DNA of 5,803 nt from an uncultured Methylococcaceae bacterium (GTDB taxonomy: Bacteria; Pseudomonadota; Gammaproteobacteria; Methylococcales; Methylomonadaceae): positions 1-5,803 of the forward strand of contig CAIUYS010000235.1 of the NCBI GenBank assembly GCA_903903365.1, given 5' to 3'. Below the pieces are notes generated by a model. The model did not search any database, was not told the DNA's origin, and saw only the letters and a list, made by a program, of their open reading frames with translations. The translations under genes were made by a program, and so were the position numbers. Below, in pieces: positions 1 to 5,143 of this stretch; the stretch's first letter is position 1, and each line of letters opens with the position of its first letter.

Positions 1-114
1 ACGGGTTACGGGCAACCTGAAGATTTTGATCTAGCAAAATCGGCTGGTTTCAACCATTATTTACTTAAACCGCTAGATTTTGAAAAACTATCAGCCTTGT
101 TGACTCTAACATAA
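1..114 (+). CDS. C-terminal end of a CheY-like receiver domain protein (partial)
   Basis: The window opens inside a reading frame that ends with TAA at 112-114 and gives 37 residues beginning TGYGQPEDFDLAKSAGF and continuing NHYLLKPLDFEKLSALL. This is the usual end of a response-regulator receiver (REC) domain: the T of TGYG corresponds to the conserved Thr/Ser at the end of beta-4, the K of LLKP is the invariant lysine after beta-5, and the rest is helix alpha-5. The TGYGQ and AGFNHYLLKP wording is typical of receivers fused to the C-terminus of hybrid histidine kinases, but a stand-alone regulator cannot be excluded. The protein ends 10 residues after the KPLD segment, so there is no output domain after this receiver. 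The phosphoacceptor Asp lies outside the window. Family assignment is good; the exact protein is unknown. Confidence 0.8.
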   Translation, partial: TGYGQPEDFDLAKSAGFNHYLLKPLDFEKLSALLTLT

Positions 115-222
115 GTGCGTTCGAGTAAAGCTTGATAATATCTCGATCAGCAGCCATATCAAGGCTCTGCCACCCGAGCACGAACTTTCGTGGTGGAAAT
201 TCTACAGTGGTAACAAAAAAAT

Positions 223-251
223 CAGCCTATGCTCAATTTAAGCTTAGGCTG
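223..251 (+). terminator. Rho-independent terminator candidate, possibly bidirectional
   Basis: CAGCCTA (223-229) pairs perfectly with TAGGCTG (245-251). After one T-T mismatch three more pairs follow (GCT with AGC), leaving a 7-nt loop. A T-run TTTT follows at 252-255 and an A-run of seven precedes it at 215-221, so it could work in both directions. It lies about 110 bp after the receiver gene and is the best terminator for it. The T-tract is short, so the strength is uncertain. Confidence 0.5.
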
Positions 252-407
252 TTTTGCTTCAAGTAATCGCCTTCGAAATCCTGTTGGAGATGTTATCTGC
301 GTCCGTCTGGTTTGGCGCAGCGAATTTACATAGTTCAGTGGCCGGTTTGGGTCGACGGACTAAACCGCTACGCGCTATGGTGACTGCGATTTTAAACCTC
401 CCAGTGA

Positions 408-435
408 TTGAAAGAGTGTAACTGTTCCCTATGTT
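408..435 (+). promoter_or_regulatory. Candidate sigma70 promoter of the integrase-transposase pair
   Basis: TTGAAA at 408-413 (5 of 6 to TTGACA) and TATGTT at 430-435 (4 of 6 to TATAAT) are separated by 16 bp. Transcription would start near 442, just inside the leader hairpin and about 38 bp before the integrase ATG. If the element begins near 393-405, the promoter is internal and travels with it. It is called by eye from box similarity only. Confidence 0.4.
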
Positions 436-437
436 AA

Positions 438-462
438 GAAATAAGGCAATCCGCCTTGTTTC
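438..462 (+). promoter_or_regulatory. Stem-loop in the leader of the integrase gene
   Basis: GAAA-T-AAGGC (438-447) pairs with GCCTT-G-TTTC (453-462) with one internal mismatch and a 5-nt loop. The structure ends 5 nt before the AGGAG ribosome-binding site at 468-472. A hairpin here could limit translation when transcripts enter from outside the element, or simply stabilise the leader. A role is inference. Confidence 0.35.
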
Positions 463-467
463 AAGAT

Positions 468-472
468 AGGAG
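468..472 (+). promoter_or_regulatory. Ribosome-binding site fixing the integrase start
   Basis: AGGAG lies 7 nt before ATG 480, a near-ideal Shine-Dalgarno match and spacing. It decides the start codon against the longer open frame from 456. Confidence 0.7.
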
Positions 473-479
473 CAGTGTC

Positions 480-1355
480 ATGACTTCGACAATTCAAACC
501 ATCACTCCATTACGCCAACGCATGATTGACGACATGCGGATGCGTAAACTTTCCCCTAAAACCCAGACCGGTTATATTCGAGTGGTAAAGCGCTTCGCTG
601 CATTCCTGGGGCGCTCGCCGGATACCGCCAGCGACGAAGATTTACGCCGTTATCAATTACATCTGGTTGAGCAGGGCATTTCACCGATTTCTCTGAATGC
701 AGCCCTCACCGGACTCAAGTTTCTGTTCGAAACAACGCTCAATCACCCCGAGTTAATGGCTAAGGTGCACTCGGTGCATGTGCCGTACAAACTACCGGTG
801 ATCTTGAGTCGCGAAGAGGTGGCTCGCCTACTCGCTGCCACTGACAACCTCAAGCATCAGACCGCATTATCCGTCGCTTACGGTGCTGGTTTGCGGGTCA
901 GCGAGGTGGTGTCGCTGAAGATCAGCGACATCGATAGCCAGCGCATGACACTGCGCATTGAACAGGGCAAAGGCAGCAAGGATCGCTACGCCATGCTCTC
1001 GCCGGTGCTGCTGGAACGCTTGCACGCCTGGTGGAAGTTTGCCCATGTCCAAGGCAAAATGTTGCAAGGTGGCTGGTTATTTCCTGGCCTAGATCCCATT
1101 GATCCTCTCAGCACCCGGCAACTCAACCGTGCTGTCCATGCCGCGGCAGAGGCCGCGGGAATAACCAAGCGGGTGTCGATGCATACGCTGAGACATTCGT
1201 TTGCAACACATTTATTGGAACAGAAAGTGGATATCCGCATCATTCAGGTGTTGCTCGGTCACAAGAAACTGGAGACCACATCGCTGTACGCTCAGGTGGC
1301 TACCGATATGCTGCGTGAAGTCATCAGTCCGATCAAGACCTTGCAACCGTTGTAG
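480..1355 (+). CDS. XerC/D-like tyrosine recombinase associated with IS91-type element
   Basis: This is a 291-residue site-specific recombinase. Start chosen: ATG at 480, because AGGAG (468-472) lies 7 nt upstream; the open frame upstream begins with a TTG inside the leader hairpin and is unlikely to be used. Residues about 10-95 form the N-terminal SAM-like core-binding domain (LSPKTQTGYIRVVKRFAAFL). The catalytic domain follows, with Arg139 in GAGLRVSE, a Lys in GKGSKDR (164 or 167), His235 and Arg238 in HTLRHSF, His261 in LLGHK, and the nucleophile Tyr270 in SLYAQV. All expected active-site residues are present and the length is normal. Such recombinases are often found directly upstream of IS91-type transposases. 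Whether this one resolves or inserts the element is unknown. It ends 9 bp before the transposase ATG, so the two are probably co-transcribed. Confidence 0.92.
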   Translation: MTSTIQTITPLRQRMIDDMRMRKLSPKTQTGYIRVVKRFAAFLGRSPDTASDEDLRRYQLHLVEQGISPISLNAALTGLKFLFETTLNHPELMAKVHSVHVPYKLPVILSREEVARLLAATDNLKHQTALSVAYGAGLRVSEVVSLKISDIDSQRMTLRIEQGKGSKDRYAMLSPVLLERLHAWWKFAHVQGKMLQGGWLFPGLDPIDPLSTRQLNRAVHAAAEAAGITKRVSMHTLRHSFATHLLEQKVDIRIIQVLLGHKKLETTSLYAQVATDMLREVISPIKTLQPL

Positions 1356-1364
1356 GTCAGCGTC

Positions 1365-2552
1365 ATGGGGTGTCCCGCACTGGAGGTGGCGGATATCTTC
1401 CGCGGCCACGGCCCGGCCTGGCGACAAGCCCAGCACCAGCACTTAAGTCTGGGTCAACTGAAAGTCATGTCGGCCATCGAACAATGTCGTACATCGACTT
1501 TGGGTGGGCATGTATTGCATTGTCCGGCCTGTGAGCATGACGAAATCGCCTATAACTCCTGCCGTAACCGGCACTGCCCGAAGTGCCAGGCCAGTGCCGC
1601 CAAACGCTGGCTCGAAGCCCGGCAGGCCGATCTGTTGCCAGTGGATTATTACCATTTAGTCTTCACCTTGCCTGCGCCGATCAGCGCCATTGCCTACACC
1701 AACAAGACGGTAATCTATCGGTTGCTGTTTGAAATTGCCGCAGAAACGCTATGCACCATCGCCGCTGATCCTAAACATCTGGGTGCCCGGATCGGGGCCA
1801 CTCTGGTTCTGCATACCTGGGGATCGGCGTTAACCCATCACCCGCATGTGCACGGCATCGTCCCCGGCGGCGGGTTATCCTTGGACGGTGAGCGCTGGAT
1901 CAATTGCAAGCCGGGTTTCTTCTTGTCGGTACGGGTGCTGTCACGACTGTTTCGACGACGTTTTCTCGAGGAATTAAGCAAAGTACAGGCGGCTGGACAA
2001 TTGCAATTCTTCGGTGAATACGCCCATCTGGCTGACCCGGCGGCCTTTGCCGACTGGCTTGCACCGCTGAAAAAATGCGAATGGGTGGTCTACGCCAAAC
2101 GCCCGTTTGCCGGACCGAAGGCGGTATTAGCTTATCTGTCGCGCTATACCCACCGGGTAGCGATTGCCAACTCACGGCTTATCAGTATGAACGAGCAGGG
2201 TGTCACGTTTCGCTGGAAAGATTACCGGGCTAAAGGCAAGACTCGCCATAAAACCATGACGTTAGCTACCGACGAATTTATGCGCCGTTTTCTGCTGCAT
2301 GTGTTGCCCAGTGGTTTTCATCGCATTCGGCATTATGGCTGGCTTGCCAATACCGGACGACACGATAAACTCGCGCAGATTCGTGCGTTGCTGCACGTCG
2401 TCCCTGCGGAAGCAACGGTGAGCGAATCGTCGGCAGAATCTGTCCCAGCAGTCTTCGTTTGCTCTGACTGTGGTGCGCCGATGCTCATTGTCGAAATCCT
2501 GGCACGCAAACCTTTGATCCGCGCACCACCCCAGCAACGAGGTGGGCCATGA
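1365..2552 (+). CDS. IS91-family transposase (HUH, Y2 type)
   Basis: This 395-residue single-strand DNA endonuclease/transposase is of normal length for the family. Residues about 1-45 resemble the usual N-terminus (LEVADIFRGHGPAWRQ). The zinc-binding domain follows, with Cys53/Cys56 (HCPAC), Cys66 and Cys71/Cys74 (HCPKC). The catalytic Y2 domain has the HUH motif His161-Val-His163 (HHPHVHGIVPGGG), which coordinates the metal ion, and two tyrosines four residues apart, Tyr257 and Tyr261 in AYLSRYTHR, which form the 5'-phosphotyrosine links during rolling-circle-type transposition. A further CxxC (366/369) lies near the C-terminus. There is no frameshift and no missing catalytic residue. The ribosome-binding site is poor (only AGG at 1354-1356, overlapping the integrase stop), so translation may depend on coupling with the integrase 9 bp upstream. 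Confidence 0.95.
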   Translation: MGCPALEVADIFRGHGPAWRQAQHQHLSLGQLKVMSAIEQCRTSTLGGHVLHCPACEHDEIAYNSCRNRHCPKCQASAAKRWLEARQADLLPVDYYHLVFTLPAPISAIAYTNKTVIYRLLFEIAAETLCTIAADPKHLGARIGATLVLHTWGSALTHHPHVHGIVPGGGLSLDGERWINCKPGFFLSVRVLSRLFRRRFLEELSKVQAAGQLQFFGEYAHLADPAAFADWLAPLKKCEWVVYAKRPFAGPKAVLAYLSRYTHRVAIANSRLISMNEQGVTFRWKDYRAKGKTRHKTMTLATDEFMRRFLLHVLPSGFHRIRHYGWLANTGRHDKLAQIRALLHVVPAEATVSESSAESVPAVFVCSDCGAPMLIVEILARKPLIRAPPQQRGGP

Positions 2553-2584
2553 GCTCTAGTGCGTTAAGCCACTCACCAATGCTT

Positions 2585-2602
2585 CATCGGCCAGAGCCGA
2601 TG
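2585..2602 (+). repeat. Hairpin at the right end of the IS91-type element (oriIS candidate)
   Basis: CATCGGC (2585-2591) and GCCGATG (2596-2602) form a perfect 7-bp stem with a CAGA loop, 33 bp after the transposase stop. IS91-family right ends (oriIS) carry a subterminal hairpin recognised by the HUH transposase, with cleavage a short way downstream. The position fits, but the distance to GTTC at 2637 (34 bp) is longer than I would expect. An alternative is a transcription terminator, but no T-run follows. Confidence 0.45.
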
Positions 2603-2625
2603 CGGGACGGCTTTGTCTGGTGGCG

Positions 2626-2643
2626 TAAAACCCCCAGTTCTTG
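2626..2643 (+). mobile_element. Provisional right terminus of the element with GTTC/CTTG
   Basis: TAAAACCCCCAGT (2626-2638) repeats the left-edge sequence at 393-405 in direct orientation. It overlaps GTTC (2637-2640), which in turn overlaps CTTG (2640-2643). These are the two tetranucleotides known to flank the oriIS end of IS91-type insertions. The exact cut cannot be set from one copy. A small hairpin TTGCA-CTTCAC-TGCAA follows at 2641-2656. Confidence 0.4.
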
Positions 2644-2770
2644 CACTTCACTGCAACGAAAAATCAGAGGTATCTGCTTCGTAAGAGCTCACCTAAACTA
2701 TCTAATAGCCCATCAGACCGGCTTACTTGGCACGTCAAACAAAGATCAATCACTCAAATCTCCATAGTCC

Positions 2771-2807
2771 ATCGCGGGCCCTGACCCGCCTTGGTATATC
2801 CCGCGAT
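2771..2807. repeat. GC-rich stem-loop with alternative pairing, first of a pair
   Basis: ATCGCGGG (2771-2778) and CCCGCGAT (2800-2807) are perfect 8-bp complements around a 21-nt loop. The loop contains a second partner, CCCGC (2785-2789), which could instead pair with GCGGG (2774-2778), so two exclusive folds exist. No T-run follows on either strand, which argues against a simple terminator. Function unknown. Confidence 0.5.
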
Positions 2808-2818
2808 TTCCTCCCTCG

Positions 2819-2898
2819 AGGCTTGTCCGACGCCTGCCCTCAGCGTTCTGCTGGTACCTTGGCAGGCCTGTGATTAAGGGCAGGCATCAGACAACCCT
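2819..2898. repeat. Long imperfect palindrome with nested hairpins, second of a pair
   Basis: Positions 2819-2840 pair with 2877-2898 at 19 of 22 positions, including a perfect 9-bp core GCCTGCCCT / AGGGCAGGC. Two of the three mismatches (2828/2889 and 2831/2886) are C-A on the plus strand and therefore G.U on the minus strand, so a minus-strand RNA would pair at 21 of 22. The arm GCCTGCC (2832-2838) also matches GGCAGGC at 2861-2867, giving a competing shorter hairpin, and CAGC-GTTCT-GCTG (2841-2853) nests inside. It could be a small structured RNA, the 3' region of the toxin-antitoxin transcript, or a REP/MITE-like repeat. Confidence 0.5.
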
Positions 2899-2995
2899 TA
2901 ACATTACGTTCTGTGATATCGTTAAAAATACTACGAATCTGAAAGGCCGGTATTGATATTGTCTTTTTGAAACAGCCCTCCACCAATAGCCAATC

Positions 2996-3487
2996 CTAAG
3001 CTGCTTCCAAAACTTGTCGATCAAGGTTGATTTTCATGTTGGTTTCCGAAACTTCAAGCAAACTGTCTTCTACAGTGTAATTTTCTTTCTCCTTGAACCA
3101 AGAAAGCACTTTAGCGAGATGCCAAATTGTTACGCTCCCCTCATGGATAGGCGAGGGAAAAGTTGACTGATATTTGATATAAATATTTCTGATATTTTGA
3201 CGACTGCATCCCAAAATATCAGCAATATCGGTTAAGCCAACAAAATCGGGCGTGGCTTCGATTAACTTTGCTTTAGGGATTACTTTATTAACATCTTTTA
3301 GTGCGCTTGAGACTGCTTCTAATGCCGATCTGGCTTCTCTTGTGAAATTCAGCGCGATTCGCCCTGGCCGTCCAATCCCGATAATGGCATCATCACATCC
3401 TGCCTCATAAAATTGATCTAACAGGGATTCCGGTTCGCACTCAAGGGAAGTAATATCAAACTTCAGCGTAAAATCATAATCAGTCAT
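2996..3487 (-). CDS. HicB-like/HTH protein, probable antitoxin and autoregulator
   Basis: This is a 163-residue protein. Residues 1-65 (YDFTLKFDI, then LLDQFYEAGCDDAIIGIGRPGRIALNF and a helix EARSALEAVSSAL) have the alternating strand-helix-strand pattern of a small ferredoxin-like or HicB-type domain. Residues 83-105 (VGLTDIADILGCSRQNIRNIY) are a clear helix-turn-helix. Residues 114-133 (IHEGSVTIWHLAKVLSWFKE) look like the wing and following helix of a MerR/excisionase-type fold. The start is ATG 3487 with GAGG (3496-3499) 8 nt upstream, located inside the last codons of the upstream gene, so translation is probably coupled. It follows the HicA-like gene with a 3-bp gap, the toxin-then-antitoxin order of hicAB. 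It likely binds the toxin with its N-terminal part and the promoter palindrome with its HTH. The role is inferred from context and fold; no exact family name is recognised. Confidence 0.65.
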   Translation of the reverse strand: MTDYDFTLKFDITSLECEPESLLDQFYEAGCDDAIIGIGRPGRIALNFTREARSALEAVSSALKDVNKVIPKAKLIEATPDFVGLTDIADILGCSRQNIRNIYIKYQSTFPSPIHEGSVTIWHLAKVLSWFKEKENYTVEDSLLEVSETNMKINLDRQVLEAA

Positions 3488-3490
3488 CGC

Positions 3491-3745
3491 TTATTCCTCA
3501 CCAATATCTGTGTATTTTTGCATAATGCAGTTATCAACAATACGTCTAATTTGCTTGGCGTGGTTTCCCGGATTTTTTGGTGTACTCCAAATGCTTGCCC
3601 TGCAAAATTCACCGCACCTACATTCTTTATCGTTGTAAGGGCAATACATTTGCCCCCATGCATGAGATCCACCTTCTACAATTCTCCACCCCTTACTTGA
3701 CGCATATTCTAAAGCGGCCGCGATCTCTTTTTTCTGATGGGGCAT
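3491..3745 (-). CDS. HicA-like small protein with four-cysteine insert, probable toxin
   Basis: This 84-residue protein resembles HicA mRNA interferases: an N-terminal helix (KKEIAAALEYASSKGW), a strand, the signature GGSH with His28 in the place of the catalytic histidine, a strand ending SIWSTPKNP (51-59), then H62 and the helix AKQIRRIVDNC. Unlike classical HicA of about 60 residues, it carries an insert with Cys35, Cys42, Cys44 and Cys48 (CPYNDKECRCGEFC), which could bind zinc or form a redox-sensitive cluster. Start chosen: ATG 3745. A GTG at 3769 would extend it by eight residues, but it lies directly after the -10 box and upstream of the expected transcription start. The ribosome-binding site is weak (GAGA). 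The gene is followed after 3 bp by the HTH gene. Toxicity and target are inferred from the fold and operon layout. Confidence 0.6.
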   Translation of the reverse strand: MPHQKKEIAAALEYASSKGWRIVEGGSHAWGQMYCPYNDKECRCGEFCRASIWSTPKNPGNHAKQIRRIVDNCIMQKYTDIGEE

Positions 3746-3769
3746 TATTGATCTCGAAAATTTTCCCAC

Positions 3770-3798
3770 ATAGTAGTATTACCGCAAGAAGTTGTCAA
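3770..3798 (-). promoter_or_regulatory. Sigma70-type promoter of the toxin-antitoxin operon
   Basis: On the minus strand, TTGACA (3798-3793) matches the -35 consensus perfectly, the spacer is exactly 17 bp, and TACTAT (3775-3770) matches the -10 box at 4 of 6. Transcription should begin near 3763, which leaves an 18-nt or so leader before ATG 3745 and excludes the GTG at 3769 as start codon. Confidence 0.65.
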
Positions 3799-3805
3799 AT
3801 GACAA
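3792..3805. promoter_or_regulatory. Operator candidate: palindrome overlapping the -35 box
   Basis: TTGTCA-AA-TGACAA is a perfect 6-bp inverted repeat with a 2-bp centre that covers the -35 hexamer of the operon promoter. A dimeric HTH protein bound here would block RNA polymerase. The obvious candidate is the HTH antitoxin encoded second in the operon, matching the autorepression usual for type II toxin-antitoxin systems. Binding is inferred. Confidence 0.5.
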
Positions 3806-3946
3806 TTATGGATATTGAGCAATTTCAGGTAGATTTAAACAATCGACAATAAAGTTTCATTTATCTGGGCCATGCCTTTCCAAGTAAATATGATTCATGA
3901 TTCGCTTCTATTTTTAGGTGTTAAGTGTTAAAAAAATAGCTAAATA

Positions 3947-5143
3947 TTAGTTCTCAGTGAATAACCGTGGAAATAAAAATTCAATTGAGGCACTACCAAA
4001 ATGGAGTGATACGGGTCCTTTAGGTGTTGCCGACTTCAAGATACCATCATTAATTAAACTTGAAAGCACCATGCGGGCACTACGCTCTTTCAATCCGGTG
4101 ATACGCTCGGCTTCACCGCGCGGCATTTCGCCCTGAATCAGTACTCTTTCCAAAATAAAAAAAGCCTCCGGCTTTAAGCCCTGACTTTCCACATAGCCTT
4201 TCAGACGCTCGGCTAAACGCTCAAATTCAAATAAACCGCTCATGAAGCCGACCTGATCCACGCATACTTGCAAAAACCAGCTAACGAAATCAAGTAACGC
4301 CTTTTGGGATAAGTTTCCACGGCCGTCCAAGTCACCTTGTCTAGGCGTATCGGCATAATCCATCTTATTTTTATAATCTTGTCGGCTTTCCAGTCCACGC
4401 GCGAGACCACGGGACACAGACCATAGCCCTGAGGCACCAATTCCGGCGGTTAATCCCATGGCATGACTCATTAATCGGCTGACACGACCGTTTCCGTCCG
4501 GAAAAGGATGAATATAAGCCAAGCGGTGGTGCGAAGCGGCCATGGCAAAAATCTGCGCACCCTTACCCATCGATGCCAAACGATATCGTTGCTCAAAGTA
4601 GCGCATAAATACGCCAACACGGTCGCTAGCAGTTGGAATATGTCGCCCTACCGAGACATTGTGTTCAGCTCTGGAACGAAAAACCCCTGGCTCCATTCGA
4701 AAACCACGCTCTCCATTTTCAATCCAAAGCATTGATTCTGGCGCATCGCGGTAAAACTCACGGTGCAACCAACATAAAAATTCAATCGATGCCGGTTCTG
4801 ATAAATTTCCAGTCGCATAACGCTCATCAATCATGCGTTGTAAACCGACATGGGCACGCGCTTCTATTTGAAAATTACGACGTAATTCATCTTTTTCTAA
4901 ATCATTCGCCAATGCCCGCTCAATATCCCTTGGCTTGGTATTATGTCCTTCAATAAGGTTTGAATAATAACAGTTCATCATCCGAACCATTTCAGCCAAG
5001 CTTGACGCCGTACGCGGATGTAACCTGCTTGCAAGTCTTTCTGACGACGCAGTTAGATTTGCGATTAGATCGGTAATGCCGATAGGAATGCTTTCAAGCA
5101 GACAAGGTTCGATTCGGGAAGGGGTTTCAATAGAGAGTGGCAT
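3947..5143 (-). CDS. Class II Fic-domain protein, probable AMPylase with winged helix
   Basis: This 398-residue cytosolic enzyme has a Fic domain that transfers AMP (or another nucleotide part) to target protein hydroxyls. The active-site motif HPFPDGNGR spans His212-Arg220, with Arg223 completing HPFxDGNGRxxR. The substrate-binding flap is around 147-170 (RMEPGVFRSRAEHNVSVGRHIP). The inhibitory motif (S/T)xxxE(G/N) appears N-terminally as SNLIEG (Ser61, Glu65), which makes it class II, self-inhibited in cis; the layout resembles Shewanella oneidensis SoFic. Residues about 320-385 form a winged helix (PRGEAERITGLKERSARMVLSSLINDGILK) that may bind DNA. The start is ATG 5143; no good Shine-Dalgarno is visible, but the N-terminal helices expected of this class begin there. 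All catalytic residues are intact. The protein target is unknown. Confidence 0.92.
   Translation of the reverse strand: MPLSIETPSRIEPCLLESIPIGITDLIANLTASSERLASRLHPRTASSLAEMVRMMNCYYSNLIEGHNTKPRDIERALANDLEKDELRRNFQIEARAHVGLQRMIDERYATGNLSEPASIEFLCWLHREFYRDAPESMLWIENGERGFRMEPGVFRSRAEHNVSVGRHIPTASDRVGVFMRYFEQRYRLASMGKGAQIFAMAASHHRLAYIHPFPDGNGRVSRLMSHAMGLTAGIGASGLWSVSRGLARGLESRQDYKNKMDYADTPRQGDLDGRGNLSQKALLDFVSWFLQVCVDQVGFMSGLFEFERLAERLKGYVESQGLKPEAFFILERVLIQGEMPRGEAERITGLKERSARMVLSSLINDGILKSATPKGPVSLHFGSASIEFLFPRLFTEN

Larger units (their letters stand above)
115..479. other. Intergenic region between the receiver gene and the integrase
   Basis: No convincing protein gene lies here. It contains a small perfect palindrome CACGAA-CT-TTCGTG at 179-192, a terminator-like hairpin at 223-251, a 7-bp inverted repeat GTCCGTC (301-307) / GACGGAC (354-360) separated by 46 bp, the presumed left edge of the mobile element with the 13-bp sequence at 393-405, and the integrase promoter and leader hairpin. 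The 301-360 inverted repeat may belong to the terminal structure of the element, but this is inference. Confidence 0.5.
393..2638 (+). mobile_element. IS91-family element with associated tyrosine recombinase
   Basis: The element contains an XerC/D-like integrase gene followed by an IS91-type Y2 transposase gene in the same direction. IS91 elements move by a rolling-circle-like single-strand mechanism, have no long terminal inverted repeats and make no target duplication, so ends must be found by other signs. Here TAAACCTCCCAGT (393-405) and TAAAACCCCCAGT (2626-2638) match at 11 of 13 positions in direct orientation, and the right copy lies after a hairpin and overlaps a GTTC/CTTG tetranucleotide pair typical of the oriIS flank of this family. 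I use these repeats as provisional edges. The true left edge could lie further upstream, for example near 300. Both genes appear intact. Confidence 0.6.
2644..2995. other. Gene-free region between the element and the HTH gene, with structured GC-rich block
   Basis: A reading frame of 72 codons (2549-2767, ATG overlapping the transposase stop) crosses the putative oriIS hairpin and looks like no known protein, so I treat it as chance. From 2768 on, base composition turns GC-rich and two strong stem-loops appear (2771-2807 and 2819-2898). After 2900 the sequence becomes AT-rich again up to the TAG of the HTH gene at 2996-2998. I see no clear terminator with a T-run for that gene. Confidence 0.5.

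Noticed and set aside
2549..2767. 72-codon frame overlapping the transposase stop (ATGA)
   Set aside because: It runs through the putative oriIS hairpin and element edge, has no recognisable protein pattern and no separate ribosome-binding site; most likely chance.
2819..2900. Integron attC site
   Set aside because: The palindrome is attC-sized, but the paired RYYYAAC / GTTRRRY core sites are not both present, and the neighbouring genes are not arranged as cassettes.
2768..2995. Retron msr-msd or group II intron end
   Set aside because: The paired hairpins recall such RNAs, but there is no reverse transcriptase gene nearby and no domain V-like sequence.
3746..3769. Eight-residue N-terminal extension of the HicA-like protein from GTG 3769
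   Set aside because: The GTG lies directly after the -10 box and before the expected transcription start; the ATG at 3745 is the better start.
3577..3852. Plus-strand 91-codon frame antisense to the HicA-like gene
   Set aside because: It is a shadow of the minus-strand gene, which has a clear fold signature, promoter and coupled partner.
3905..3946. Terminator downstream of the Fic gene
   Set aside because: A/T runs and a GTGTTAAGTGTTA direct repeat are present, but there is no GC-containing stem followed by a T-run.
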